DNA of 64,000 bases from Lysobacterales bacterium (GTDB lineage Bacteria > Pseudomonadota > Gammaproteobacteria > Xanthomonadales > Xanthomonadaceae), in assembly GCA_019510125.1 (NCBI GenBank), contig JAEKKX010000005.1:110009-174008 (forward strand), given 5' to 3'. The notes under the pieces are model-generated. The model did no database searches. It saw only the letters and a list, made by a program, of their open reading frames with translations, and was not told the origin of the DNA. The translations under genes were made by a program, and so were the position numbers. How positions within the stretch are numbered: the stretch's first letter is position 1; the number at the start of each line of letters is the position of its first letter. Shown here piece after piece: positions 53,338 to 62,238 of this stretch.

Positions 53338-54594
53338 TTACGGGACCGCAACCGGATACGAGCCCAGCACGCGGACGTCGCCGGCGTAGCGGTCGATTTC
53401 GGCCAGTGCGTCCTTCAGCGGCGACTCCTCGGCGTGGCCGGCCACGTCGATGAAGAATGCGTACTGCCACAGCTTGCCGTGCGCGGGGCGCGATTCGATG
53501 CGGTTCATGCTGATCTCGCGCCGCGCCAGCGGTTCGAGGATGCGGTACAGCGCGCCGGGCTGGTCGCGGATGAACACCAGCAGCGAGGTGCGGTCGTGGC
53601 CGGAACTGGGGAACGAGGCGCGGCCGATCACCAGGAAGCGCGTGGTGTTGTCGGCGCGGTCCTGGATCGGCCCGGCCACGACCTTCAGCCCGTAGGCGTG
53701 CCCGGCATTCTCGCCGGCGATCGCGGCGGCGTCGTCGGCGTTGCGCGCGCGGCGCGCGCCCTCGGCGTTGCTGACCACCGCGTGCTTCTCGACCTTGGGC
53801 AGGTGCTGGCGCAGCCAGGACTTGCACTGCGCCAGCGACAGCGCGTGCGAGTAGACGCGCTCGATGTCCTCGATGTGCCCGGTGCGCGACAGCAGGTACT
53901 GGTTCACGCGCAGCTCGACCTCGCCGCAGATCATCAGCGGCGAGGTCAGGAACAGGTCGAGCGTGGACTGGATGGTGCCGGTGCCGGAGTTCTCCACCGG
54001 CACCACGCCGAAGTCGGCGTGGCCGGCGGCGACGTCGTCGAACACCTCTTCCACCGTCGCCAGCGGCAGCGCCATCGCCGAATGGCCGAAATGCTTGTAG
54101 ACCGCCTGCTGCGAGAACGTGCCTTCGGGGCCGAGATAGCCGATGCGCAGCGGCTCCTGCTGGGCGAGGCAGGCGGACATGATCTCGCGGTACAGCCGCA
54201 CCAGGACTTCGTCGGACAGCGGGCCCTCGTTGCGGTCCACCACCCGGCGCAGCACCTGCGCCTCGCGCTCGGGGCGGTAGTAGTCGACCGCCGCGGCGAG
54301 CTTGCCCTTGGCCTTGCCGACCTGGTGCGCCCACAGCGCGCGCTCGGCGATCAGCGTCTGGATCTCGCGGTCGATGCCGTCGATCTGGGCGCGGACCGCG
54401 GCGAGGTCGGGCTTGCCCTGGGCGTCGGTCGGGATGCCGACGGCGGCCGGCGACTTCGCGCGGAGCGGCTTGCCGGCGGCCGCATCGTCCGCGGCAGGCG
54501 CCGCCGCGGGCTTCGCGGCGGCCTTGGCGACGGGCGTCCTGCCGGATTCGGCGGCAGCCTGCTTCGCCGGCTTGCGCGGACGCCGGTCAGCCAT
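53338..54594 (-). CDS. pheA: Bifunctional chorismate mutase/prephenate dehydratase
   Basis: A 418-residue P-protein. A Lys/Ala-rich N-terminal extension of ~60 residues precedes the chorismate mutase domain (about 62-145, [18 protein letters not shown]), the prephenate dehydratase domain (about 150-330, [30 protein letters not shown]) and the C-terminal ACT domain ([24 protein letters not shown]) that binds phenylalanine. It converts chorismate to phenylpyruvate. The start overlaps the serC 3' end by 8 bp. The extension lengthens it beyond the usual ~360-390 residues. Confidence 0.95.
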   Translation of the reverse strand: MADRRPRKPAKQAAAESGRTPVAKAAAKPAAAPAADDAAAGKPLRAKSPAAVGIPTDAQGKPDLAAVRAQIDGIDREIQTLIAERALWAHQVGKAKGKLAAAVDYYRPEREAQVLRRVVDRNEGPLSDEVLVRLYREIMSACLAQQEPLRIGYLGPEGTFSQQAVYKHFGHSAMALPLATVEEVFDDVAAGHADFGVVPVENSGTGTIQSTLDLFLTSPLMICGEVELRVNQYLLSRTGHIEDIERVYSHALSLAQCKSWLRQHLPKVEKHAVVSNAEGARRARNADDAAAIAGENAGHAYGLKVVAGPIQDRADNTTRFLVIGRASFPSSGHDRTSLLVFIRDQPGALYRILEPLARREISMNRIESRPAHGKLWQYAFFIDVAGHAEESPLKDALAEIDRYAGDVRVLGSYPVAVP

Positions 54595-55687
54595 GACGTT
54601 GCCTGAAGTCCTGCATGAAGGCGACCAGCGCCTGCACGCCCTCGATCGGCATGGCGTTGTAGATCGAGGCGCGCATGCCGCCGACGGCGCGGTGGCCCTT
54701 CAGCGCCAGCAGGCCGGCGGCCTTGGCCTCGGACAGGAACGGCTTGTCGAGCGCGTCGTCGTGGAGGATGAAGGGCACGTTCATGCGCGAGCGCACGGCC
54801 GGGTTCACCTCGTTGCGGTAGAAGCCGCCGGAACCGTCGATCGCGTCGTACAGCAGCTTCGACTTCGCGGCGCTGCGGCGGGCGAACTCGGCGACGCCGC
54901 CTTCGTCCAGCATCCACTTCACGTTGAGGCCGAGCATGTACCAGTTCCAGGTCGGCGGCGTGTTGAGCATCGACTCGCCCTTGGCGTGCGAGGCGTAGTT
55001 GAAGATGTCGGCGCGCGGCTGGCCGGCGCGCTCCAGCAGGTCCTTGCGGATGATGACGACGGTGATCCCGACCGGGCCGAGGTTCTTCTGCGCGCCGGCG
55101 TAGATCACGCCGTACTTCGAGACGTCGACCGGCTCGGACGCGATGCTGGAGCTGAAGTCGGCGACCAGCGGGACGTCGCCGACGTCGGGCGTGTCGCTGC
55201 CTCCGAAAGGCCTGAATTCGACGCCGTGGATGGTCTCGTTGGCGGTGATGTGGACGTAGGCGGCGTCGGGCGTGAGCTGCCAGGTGTCGCGGGCCGGGAT
55301 GTCGCGGAAGCCGCCTGCCTCGCTGGTCGCGGCGATGCGCACGTCGACGTACGGCTTGGCCTGCTTGACCGCGGTCTTGCCCCAGTGGCCGCTGAGGACG
55401 TAGTCCACGGCCTGGCCGGGGGCGGCGAGGTTGAGCGGGATCAGCGCCTGCTGGGTGGTCGCGCCGCCGCCGAGGAACAGCACGGCGTAGTCCTCGGGAA
55501 TCGACATCAGGGTGCGCAGGTCGGCTTCGGCCTGGGCGGCGACTTCGATGAACTCCGGGCCGCGGTGGCTGTGCTCGACAATCGACGCCCCGGAGTCGCG
55601 CCATTCCAGCATTTCGGCCTGGGCCTGGCGGAGGACGCTTTCGGGCAGGGCGGCGGGACCGGCACTGAAGTTGTAGGCGCGCGACAT
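54587..55687 (-). CDS. serC: Phosphoserine aminotransferase
   Basis: A 366-residue PLP enzyme of the serine pathway that also acts on the vitamin B6 intermediate. It begins [15 protein letters not shown], the canonical N terminus, and Lys201 in [12 protein letters not shown] holds the cofactor; HRGPEF and GGGATTQQ are phosphate-binding segments. It is the first gene of the serC-pheA-hisC-aroA unit and divergent from msrP. The inner ATG at 55685-55687 is chosen over one at 55783 because homologues begin there. Confidence 0.96.
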   Translation of the reverse strand: MSRAYNFSAGPAALPESVLRQAQAEMLEWRDSGASIVEHSHRGPEFIEVAAQAEADLRTLMSIPEDYAVLFLGGGATTQQALIPLNLAAPGQAVDYVLSGHWGKTAVKQAKPYVDVRIAATSEAGGFRDIPARDTWQLTPDAAYVHITANETIHGVEFRPFGGSDTPDVGDVPLVADFSSSIASEPVDVSKYGVIYAGAQKNLGPVGITVVIIRKDLLERAGQPRADIFNYASHAKGESMLNTPPTWNWYMLGLNVKWMLDEGGVAEFARRSAAKSKLLYDAIDGSGGFYRNEVNPAVRSRMNVPFILHDDALDKPFLSEAKAAGLLALKGHRAVGGMRASIYNAMPIEGVQALVAFMQDFRQRHG

Positions 55688-55876
55688 CGGGGGTTCCAGG
55701 GGCTGTGGGGGGTGGGCTCCCGAGTATGCCGCAGCGCAACAACCTTGTGGAGCTGAACGGCGGCCGATCCGCCATGTGGACATGCCGGAAACCCGCGAAT
55801 CCGGCGCAACCGAATCCCCGTTCGCCTCGTCTTATAGTCGAATGTGCCAGTCGGACCCCCTTTCCGGAGATATCGC

Positions 55877-56857
55877 ATGCCCCTGCCCGCCTCCCTCCGC
55901 GACGCCCTGCGCATCCCCGCCGAGGAGATCACCGACGAATCCGTCTGGCGCGACCGCCGCCGGCTGCTCGGCCTGCTCGCCGCCAGCCCGACGCTGGCCC
56001 TGTCCGGCTGCGCCGAGGCCGACCCGCCACCGCCACCGAAGACCACCGCCACCCCGGCCCAGCTCAAGTCCGGCTTCCGCACGTCCGAGGAACTGACCCG
56101 CTACGAGGACGCCACCAGCTACAACAACTTCTACGAGTTCGGCACCGACAAGGGCGACCCCGGGCGGGCGGCCAAGACCCTGCGCACCCGGCCGTGGTCG
56201 ATCGCGGTGTCCGGCGAGTGCGCCAAACCGGGACGACTGGACCTGGCCGACCTGCTCAAGACCCGCAAGCCCGAGGAGCGCATCTACCGGCTGCGCTGCG
56301 TCGAGGGCTGGTCGATGGTGCTGCCGTGGGAGGGGATTCCGCTGGCCGAGGTCCTCAAGCGCTTCGAGCCGACCGCGAAGGCGAAGTTCGTCGCCTTCAC
56401 CAGCCTGGCCGACCCGCAGCAGATGCCCGGGGTCGAGTACCGCTCGATCGACTGGCCGTACCGCGAGGGCCTGCGCATCGACGAGGCGATGCACCCGCTG
56501 ACCCTGCTCGCGACCGGCCTGTACGGCAAGCCGCTGCCGCAGCAGAACGGGGCGCCGGTGCGGCTGGTCGTCCCGTGGAAGTACGGCTTCAAGAGCATCA
56601 AGTCGATCGTCGCGATCCGCTTCGTCGAGAAGATGCCGCAGACCTCGTGGAACATGCTGCAGCCGGAGGAATACGGCTTCTTCAGCAACGTCAACCCGAA
56701 CGTCGACCACCCGCGCTGGAGCCAGAAGACCGAGCGCCGGATCAGCGGCACCGCCAGCAAGCTGTTCGCCGAACGCATCCCGACCCGGCTGTTCAACGGC
56801 TACGCCGACCAGGTGGCGGGGATGTACAAGGGGCTCGACCTGAAGCGGTGGTTCTGA
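55877..56857 (+). CDS. msrP: Protein-methionine-sulfoxide reductase catalytic subunit MsrP
   Basis: A 326-residue periplasmic molybdopterin enzyme that repairs oxidised methionines. A twin-arginine type signal is seen (RRR at 27-29 before [15 protein letters not shown]). Cys141 in [15 protein letters not shown] coordinates molybdenum; [11 protein letters not shown] and [15 protein letters not shown] are MsrP signatures. RBS CGGAGA precedes the ATG and a -10-like TATAGT lies at 55833-55838. The haem partner msrQ is downstream, separated by an inverted REP pair. Confidence 0.94.
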   Translation: MPLPASLRDALRIPAEEITDESVWRDRRRLLGLLAASPTLALSGCAEADPPPPPKTTATPAQLKSGFRTSEELTRYEDATSYNNFYEFGTDKGDPGRAAKTLRTRPWSIAVSGECAKPGRLDLADLLKTRKPEERIYRLRCVEGWSMVLPWEGIPLAEVLKRFEPTAKAKFVAFTSLADPQQMPGVEYRSIDWPYREGLRIDEAMHPLTLLATGLYGKPLPQQNGAPVRLVVPWKYGFKSIKSIVAIRFVEKMPQTSWNMLQPEEYGFFSNVNPNVDHPRWSQKTERRISGTASKLFAERIPTRLFNGYADQVAGMYKGLDLKRWF

Positions 56858-56872
56858 TGTCGTCCCTGTCCC

Positions 56873-56996
56873 GGTAGAGCGGCCTTCAGGCCGCTGCCGG
56901 ACCCGTCTCGCCCCCTACCCGACCACCCGGACCGGATCGACCCGGCATCGCCGGTGTCGCCATCCACATTTCCAGCGGCCTGAAGGCCGCTCTACC
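56873..56996. repeat. Inverted GTAG REP pair between msrP and msrQ
   Basis: REP copies at 56873-56896 and, inverted, at 56973-56996, each identical in the 24-bp core to those around the RAYT gene. They lie inside the msrPQ unit, 15 bp after msrP and 17 bp before msrQ, and could fold back to attenuate or stabilise the upstream message. Confidence 0.92.
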
Positions 56997-57013
56997 GATC
57001 CCTGCCCATTCCC

Positions 57014-57667
57014 ATGGCCAAAGCCTCCCGCCGTCTTCTCGCCGCCAAGACCCTCGTCCACGCGCTCAGCCTGACCCCGCTGGCGATCCTGTCGTGGCAG
57101 TTCTGGGAGGTCCTGCGCACCGGCAGCGACGCCCTCGGCGCCGATCCGGTGGCCGAGGTCGAGCACCGGCTCGGGCTGTGGGCGCTGCGGTTCCTGATCC
57201 TGGTGCTGGCGATCACGCCGCTGCGCCAGCTCACCGGCCGGCCGGCGCTGCTGCAGTTCCGGCGGATGCTCGGGCTGTACGCCTTCGCCTACGCGACCCT
57301 GCACTTCGCGGCCTATCTGGCGCTGGACCTGCGCGGCTACTGGACGCAGATCTTCGAGGAGATCGCCAAGCGGCCGTACATCACCGTCGGCTTCGCCGCG
57401 TGGCTGCTGCTGGTACCGCTGGCGATCACCTCCACCCGCGGCTGGATGCGCCGGCTCGGCCGCCGCTGGGGCCAGTTGCACAAGCTGGTCTACGCCATCG
57501 GCGTGTTCGCCGTGCTCCACTTCTGGTGGCTGGTGAAGTCCGACATCCGCGAACCGGCGCTCTACGCCGGACTGCTCGCCCTGCTGCTGGGCTGGCGCCT
57601 GCTGCGCCGCCTGCGCCGGCCGAACGCCGCGCCCGCCGGGCGCTCAGTGCCCGCCCAGCAGCAATAG
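57014..57667 (+). CDS. msrQ: Protein-methionine-sulfoxide reductase haem-binding subunit MsrQ
   Basis: A 217-residue inner-membrane b-haem protein that passes electrons to MsrP. About five to six membrane helices are visible, with histidines in LHFAAYLALD and LHKLVYAIGVFAVLHFWW that serve as haem ligands in the ferric reductase-like family. The terminal 24 bp overlap, on the opposite strand, the 3' end of the FHA gene. Confidence 0.93.
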   Translation: MAKASRRLLAAKTLVHALSLTPLAILSWQFWEVLRTGSDALGADPVAEVEHRLGLWALRFLILVLAITPLRQLTGRPALLQFRRMLGLYAFAYATLHFAAYLALDLRGYWTQIFEEIAKRPYITVGFAAWLLLVPLAITSTRGWMRRLGRRWGQLHKLVYAIGVFAVLHFWWLVKSDIREPALYAGLLALLLGWRLLRRLRRPNAAPAGRSVPAQQQ

Positions 57668-58432
57668 CGCGGCGATCGCCGCGGCCAGCAGCAGCGCCGC
57701 CAGCAGCAGCCAGGACAGATGGAGGTTGCGGCGCGGCGGCGGCGGCGGTTCGACCGCCGGCTCGGCCGCCTGCATGCGCGCCGGCGTCGCGCCGGGGGCC
57801 GCGGGCGCCTCGATCACGAAGCGGTGGTGCTGGTCGAACACGATCTGGTCGCCCGGCGACAGCACCGCGTCGCGGACCGGCTCGCCGTTGACCACGCTGC
57901 CGTCGCCGCTGCCGAGGTCGCGCAGCACCACGCGGGTGCCGATCATCTCGATCCGCGCGTGGCGCTCGGCGAAATCCGGGTCCTCGATGCGGATGTCGGC
58001 GTCCTCGCTGCGCCCGACCAGGCGCGGCGATTCGAGGGTGAAGCTGCGCCCGTGGTGGCGGCCGCCGACCCCGCGGACCACCACGCGGCCGTCGCCCCGG
58101 AACTCGCCGGGCACGTGGCGCAGCGCCTCGGGCAGCGCCTCGACCGGCCGCGAGGACACCAGCAGCATCTCCACGCCGTCGAGGTAGATCGCATCGCCCA
58201 GGCGCAGCATCGCCATGCGCTTGACCGGCCTGCCGTTGACGTGGATGCCGTGGGCGCCATCGGCGACGGTCATCCACACGCCGCGGCGGTCGACGAACAG
58301 GCGCACCGACGGCGCGTCGTCGTCGCCCACGAGGCCGACCGTGTCGCCGATGCGGCCGATGGCGTGGACGCCGGCGCCGAGCGGCATTTCCGGGTGGTGA
58401 TGCTGGGGAAAGCGGAGTTTCAGTCCTTCCAT
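57644..58432 (-). CDS. Tandem FHA-domain protein with C-terminal membrane anchor
   Basis: A 262-residue protein with two forkhead-associated domains, which bind phosphothreonine. The first spans about residues 20-95 (IGRIGDTVGLVGDDDAPSVRL ... HGIHVNGRPV) and the second about 115-200 (LVGRSEDADIRIEDPDFAERHARI, DLGSGDGSVVNGEPV, the best-preserved FHA core). A Pro-rich linker and a hydrophobic segment in the last ~25 residues form a tail anchor. It may read kinase signals at the membrane; a Ser/Thr kinase is encoded 15 kb away but a link is only speculative. Confidence 0.85.
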   Translation of the reverse strand: MEGLKLRFPQHHHPEMPLGAGVHAIGRIGDTVGLVGDDDAPSVRLFVDRRGVWMTVADGAHGIHVNGRPVKRMAMLRLGDAIYLDGVEMLLVSSRPVEALPEALRHVPGEFRGDGRVVVRGVGGRHHGRSFTLESPRLVGRSEDADIRIEDPDFAERHARIEMIGTRVVLRDLGSGDGSVVNGEPVRDAVLSPGDQIVFDQHHRFVIEAPAAPGATPARMQAAEPAVEPPPPPRRNLHLSWLLLAALLLAAAIAALLLLGGH

Positions 58433-58540
58433 GCGGGCGCAATCTAGCATGCCGCGGATGGCCGCGACCCCGGCGACAGGCGCTTTCGCGACCGCTAGAC
58501 TTCCGCCGGTCCACCCATCCGCATCGCCCACGGAGCCTCC

Positions 58541-58816
58541 ATGTCCGGCATCGACATCCGCCACACGCATTCCCTCCCGCACGCCAAGGCGCGCAAGGCG
58601 GTGGAGGAAGTCGCGAAGAAACTCGCCGAGCGCTTCGACGTCGAGTACGGGTGGGAAGGCGACGACCTGCACTTCAGCCGCTCGGGCGTGGACGGCAGGA
58701 TCGCGCTCAAGCCCAAGGAACTGCACGTGACCGCCAAGCTCGGCTTCCTGGTCTCGGCCTTCAAGGGCCCGATCGAGCACGAGATCCGCCGCGTCCTCGA
58801 CGAACGCTTCACCTGA
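58541..58816 (+). CDS. Polyhydroxyalkanoic acid system family protein
   Basis: A 91-residue protein of the PHA-system family (granule-region protein). It has the family's beta-alpha pattern: IDIRHTHSLPHAKARKAVEEV, then FDVEYGWEGDDLHFSRSG and HVTAKLGFLVSAFKGPIEHEI. Role in PHA metabolism is inferred from the family name and from the phasin and patatin genes downstream. A -10-like TAGACT is at 58496-58501. Confidence 0.85.
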   Translation: MSGIDIRHTHSLPHAKARKAVEEVAKKLAERFDVEYGWEGDDLHFSRSGVDGRIALKPKELHVTAKLGFLVSAFKGPIEHEIRRVLDERFT

Positions 58817-58850
58817 GCGACGCCGGCCGCCGCCGGTTTCAGCGCCGGTT

Positions 58851-59654
58851 TCAGCGCCCGCGCCGGCGCCGCGCGGACGGCGGGTGCGCGTCGGGCAGCG
58901 GCGCGAACGGCTGCGGGTCGCCGGCGAACAGCCGGCGCGAGATCTCGCGTTCGCTGCGCTCGATGTCGGCGAGGAAGTCGTCCACGTCGTCCAGCTTGCC
59001 GTAGGCGCCGAAGCCGCGCTCCAGGAACGACTGCAGCTCGCCGAAGCCCGCCGCCCGCGCCGGGCCGCGCAGCATCGTCAGCAGGGTCGCCACGCCGCGG
59101 GTCCGCAGCGCGTGCCCCAGGCCTACCCCGGCGACCACGATCAGGTCGATCTGGTGCGCGCGCAGGCGCGGCAGCCCGACCGCGCGATAGGCCTCGCCGT
59201 AGAGCGCGTCGTCCAGCGTCTTGCGGCGCGGCGCGAGCCGGCCCAGCGTCTCGGCCATGCGCAGGTCGAAGGCGTGGCTCAGCGCGCCGAGCTCGATCGC
59301 ATCGACCAGGGTCTCGACCAGGCTCTGCGGCATCAGCCGCAGCATCATCGGCGCGACCCGCGCGATGTCCGCGTCGCGACGGCTGAAGTCGCGGTCGCCG
59401 TAGAGGTCGGTCAGGAAGAATTCTGCCGCCGGCCGGCGCCTGGGATCGCCCATGAAGCCCTCGAAGCTCGCCGCCAGCCGCGCCGCCTGCCAGCGCCGCA
59501 GTTCGTGCAGCCAGCGCGCGCCGGTGCGCGGCTCCTGCTCGGGATCGTGCAGCGCGCGGTGCCATTCCAGCCGCCGGGTCAGCGCCGCGCCCAGCGCGCG
59601 GCGGTCGAGGCGGCGGCCCTGGAACGCCGCGGAAGGAGTGGCCATCTTCATCAT
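58851..59654 (-). CDS. Hypothetical protein in PHA-associated neighbourhood
   Basis: A 267-residue soluble protein that I do not recognise. Landmarks are AAEFFLTDLYGDRDFSRRDADI, MLRLMPQSLVETLVDAIELG, and an Arg-rich C terminus (PPSARRRRGR). It is helix-rich, without signal peptide or membrane segments. It is transcribed against its neighbours between the PHA-system gene and the patatin gene. Several ATGs cluster at 59645-59654; the exact start is uncertain. Confidence 0.65.
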   Translation of the reverse strand: MMKMATPSAAFQGRRLDRRALGAALTRRLEWHRALHDPEQEPRTGARWLHELRRWQAARLAASFEGFMGDPRRRPAAEFFLTDLYGDRDFSRRDADIARVAPMMLRLMPQSLVETLVDAIELGALSHAFDLRMAETLGRLAPRRKTLDDALYGEAYRAVGLPRLRAHQIDLIVVAGVGLGHALRTRGVATLLTMLRGPARAAGFGELQSFLERGFGAYGKLDDVDDFLADIERSEREISRRLFAGDPQPFAPLPDAHPPSARRRRGR

Positions 59655-59846
59655 CGGGATGATGGGTCGCGCGTCCGCACGGAACAAGTCCGCACGCCGC
59701 GCGGGCGACCTGGTCCCGAACAGGATCAATGACTTGATCGCGCGCGTCCACGGGCGCGAGCGCGCACCGCGGGCGTGCCGGTGCGGGCGCACGGAACCGG
59801 TCCGGCCTTTCGGCTACACTCGGACGGTTCCCTTCGCAGCGTCCGC

Positions 59847-61133
59847 ATGCTTTCACTCCACGCCGCTCCACGCCCGGTTCCGAACAAGTCCGCCCGCCGC
59901 CGCGCCGGGACGTCCGCCACCCCCGCCCCGTCCAGCGCCCGCATCGGCCTCGCCATCGCCGGCGGCGGCCCGATCGGCGCGATGTACGAGCTCGGTGCGC
60001 TGCGCGCGCTCGACGACGCCCTCGACGGCCTCGACCTGACCCGGCTGGATTGCTACGTCGGGGTCAGCAGCGGCGCCTTCCTCGCCGCCGGCCTGGTCAA
60101 CCGGATGAGCACGGCCGAGATGTGCCGGATCTTCATCACCGGCGACGGCGACGACGTGCCGTTCCGGCCGGAGCAGTTCCTGCGTCCGGCGGTGTTCGAG
60201 TACCTGCGCCGGGCCTCGACCCTGCCGCGACTGGCGTTCGACTGGTGGAGCAGCCTGCTGTCGCCGCGCGAGTCGCGGCTGACCGACCTGATCATGCGCT
60301 TCGGCAGCCTGGTGCCCACCGGGCTGTTCGACAACGCCGAGATCGAGCGCTTCCTGCGCGAAGTGTTCTCGCGCCGCGGCCGCAGCAACGACTTCCGCCA
60401 GCTCGATCGCGACCTGTACGTGATCGCGGTGGACCTGGACAGCGGCGAGGCGGTGCGTTTCGGCGCCGAGCCGTGGAAGGACATCCCGATCTCCAAGGCC
60501 GTCCAGGCCAGCGCCGCGCTGCCCGGGCTGTACCCGCCGGTCGAAGTGCGCGGCCGCCACTACGTCGACGGCGCGCTGCGCCGCACCATGCACGCCTCGG
60601 TGCTGCTCGAACGCGGCATCGACCTGCTGATCGGCATCAATCCGCTGGTGCCGTTCGACTCCACCCAGGTCGATCGCGAGACCGGCCCGCGTCCCGCGCA
60701 GGAGCCGCACCGCATCTGGCAGGGCGGCCTGCCGGCGGTGATGTCGCAGACCTTCCGCACCCTGCTGCAGTCGCGGATGCAGGTCGGCCTCGCCAAGTAC
60801 GCCCAGCAGTACCCCGGCATCGACCAGATGATCTTCGAGCCCAACGCCAGCAACGGCGAGATGTTCTTCACCAACGCCTTCAGCTTCGCCAACCGCCGCC
60901 GGGTCAGCCAGTTGGGCTATCGCAACACGCTGCAGGACCTGCGCGACCGCGCGGACACGCTCGGCCCGGTGCTGGCCGCGCACGGCATCCGCCTGCGCGA
61001 GGATGTCCTCGCCGATCGCCACCGCACCGTGCTGACCGGACTGGGCGCGCCGCCGCCGCGCAGCACCGAGACCACCGCGCGCCTGCGCCGGGCGCTCGAC
61101 GAGACCGAACACCTGCTGCGCCGCCGGCGCTGA
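59847..61133 (+). CDS. Patatin-like phospholipase family protein
   Basis: A 428-residue serine hydrolase of the patatin family. The glycine-rich oxyanion loop GGGPIG is at 39-44, the nucleophile elbow GVSSG holds Ser74, and DGA at 241-243 provides the Asp of the dyad. Such enzymes act on phospholipids, and some act on PHA or related polyesters. The placement just before a phasin gene suggests a role at storage granules. A -10-like TACACT (59815-59820) supports the ATG at 59847. Confidence 0.87.
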   Translation: MLSLHAAPRPVPNKSARRRAGTSATPAPSSARIGLAIAGGGPIGAMYELGALRALDDALDGLDLTRLDCYVGVSSGAFLAAGLVNRMSTAEMCRIFITGDGDDVPFRPEQFLRPAVFEYLRRASTLPRLAFDWWSSLLSPRESRLTDLIMRFGSLVPTGLFDNAEIERFLREVFSRRGRSNDFRQLDRDLYVIAVDLDSGEAVRFGAEPWKDIPISKAVQASAALPGLYPPVEVRGRHYVDGALRRTMHASVLLERGIDLLIGINPLVPFDSTQVDRETGPRPAQEPHRIWQGGLPAVMSQTFRTLLQSRMQVGLAKYAQQYPGIDQMIFEPNASNGEMFFTNAFSFANRRRVSQLGYRNTLQDLRDRADTLGPVLAAHGIRLREDVLADRHRTVLTGLGAPPPRSTETTARLRRALDETEHLLRRRR

Positions 61134-61285
61134 TCCGGGCGGCGCGTCGTCGTCGATGGCGGCGGCGACGCGCGCGGCGACCCGTGCGACGATCCGGCGC
61201 ATCGCGGTCGCCGGCCTCGTGTGAATACTCTAGACAACGCGCGCATCCTGCCGCGCAATCGATCACGCGCCCGCTGGGAGGGCAT

Positions 61286-61825
61286 ATGGCCAAGTTCAAG
61301 AAGACCACCGCGAAGAAGACCACCGCCAAGGCCAGCCCGGCCGCCGATGCCGAGCACCTGTCCAAGAGCCTCAGCGAATCCGCCCAGCAGATCTGGCTCG
61401 CCGGCGTCGGCGCCTTCTCGCGCGCCCAGGCCGAAGGCACCAAGCTGTTCGAGGCGCTGGTGAAGGAAGGCATGGGTCTGGAGCAGACCATGCGCAAGTT
61501 CGCCGGCGGCCGCGCCGAAGTGGTCCGGGACGTGGTCGAAAGCCGCGTCGGCCAGGCCCGCGAGCGCGCCACCGACACCTGGGACAAGCTGGAAAAGGTC
61601 TTCGAGGACCGCGTCCAGCGCGCCCTGGTCAAGCTCGGCGTGCCCAGCCGCGAAGACCTCAACGATCTCAGCGCCCGCGTCGAGACCCTGACCGCCGAGC
61701 TGCGTCGCCAGGGCGGCAAGCCCGCCGCCGCGCCGCGCAAGGCCGCGAAGAAGGCCGCCAAGGCCCCGGTCGCGAAGGCCCCGGCCAAGCGCGCGCGCAA
61801 GCCGAAGGCCGCGCCGGCGGCGTGA
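61286..61825 (+). CDS. Phasin family (poly(hydroxyalkanoate) granule-associated) protein
   Basis: A 179-residue granule-coating protein. The N terminus is Lys/Thr-rich, the core (residues ~22-135, QIWLAGVGAFSRAQAEGTKL ... ALVKLGVPSREDL) matches phasins of the PHA-granule family, and the C terminus is a Lys/Ala-rich histone H1-like tail (KKAAKAPVAKAPAKRARK) that can bind DNA, as in PhaF. Such proteins attach granules to the nucleoid. GGGAG precedes the ATG. Confidence 0.9.
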   Translation: MAKFKKTTAKKTTAKASPAADAEHLSKSLSESAQQIWLAGVGAFSRAQAEGTKLFEALVKEGMGLEQTMRKFAGGRAEVVRDVVESRVGQARERATDTWDKLEKVFEDRVQRALVKLGVPSREDLNDLSARVETLTAELRRQGGKPAAAPRKAAKKAAKAPVAKAPAKRARKPKAAPAA

Positions 61826-61929
61826 TCGCCGGCGGCTGAACACGGCGACGCCGGAATACGTTTCCATCGTCCGCCCGCCGCGTTCTTCTGCTAGCGTCGC
61901 CGAAGCAAAGATTCCACCGATCCTTCACC

Positions 61930-62013
61930 GGATCCGTCTCGCAGGATCTGCCTCGCAGGCTCGGTCCCGCAGGCGTGGTCCCACAGGATCAGTTCCACCG
62001 GCTCTCTCTCGCG
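61930..62013. repeat. Degenerate 14-bp tandem repeat, six units
   Basis: Six consecutive 14-bp units follow a loose consensus GGMTCNGTCYCGCA (units start at 61930, 61944, 61958, 61972, 61986, 62000). They lie in the 414-bp gap between the phasin gene and the SDR gene, in which I see no coding sequence. Confidence 0.6.
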
Positions 62014-62170
62014 TCGCGCAAGCGACGCTCCCCTTGGCGGCTCGCGCCGTCGTTTCGCCCGCCGACCCAATACGAAGTCCGTAGCTCCCCTCCCCTCACG
62101 GCTTCGGTAGGCGGGTTTCTTTTTGCCCGAACGGGTCGCGGACCTCTCTCCACCGCGATCCGGGAAAGAC

Positions 62171-62196
62171 GAAAGGCAGCCTCGCGGCTGCCTTTC
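62171..62196 (-). terminator. Terminator of the SDR gene
   Basis: A perfect 10-bp stem (GAAAGGCAGC / GCTGCCTTTC) with a 6-base loop lies 42 bp beyond the SDR stop codon; on the minus strand it is followed by GTCTTTCCC. Confidence 0.75.
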
Positions 62197-62238
62197 GTGC
62201 GTCCGGCGCGCGGAAAACGCGCGCCGCCGACCGGCCGG

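Noticed and set aside
53066-54334. 422-codon minus-strand frame overlapping pheA
   Set aside because: It is the wrong-phase shadow of pheA joined to the repeat array.
59681-59920. Direct repeat GGAACAAGTCCGC near the patatin start (59681 and 59878)
   Set aside because: The shared core is short and lies in Arg/Ala-rich context; not convincing as a regulatory site or element.
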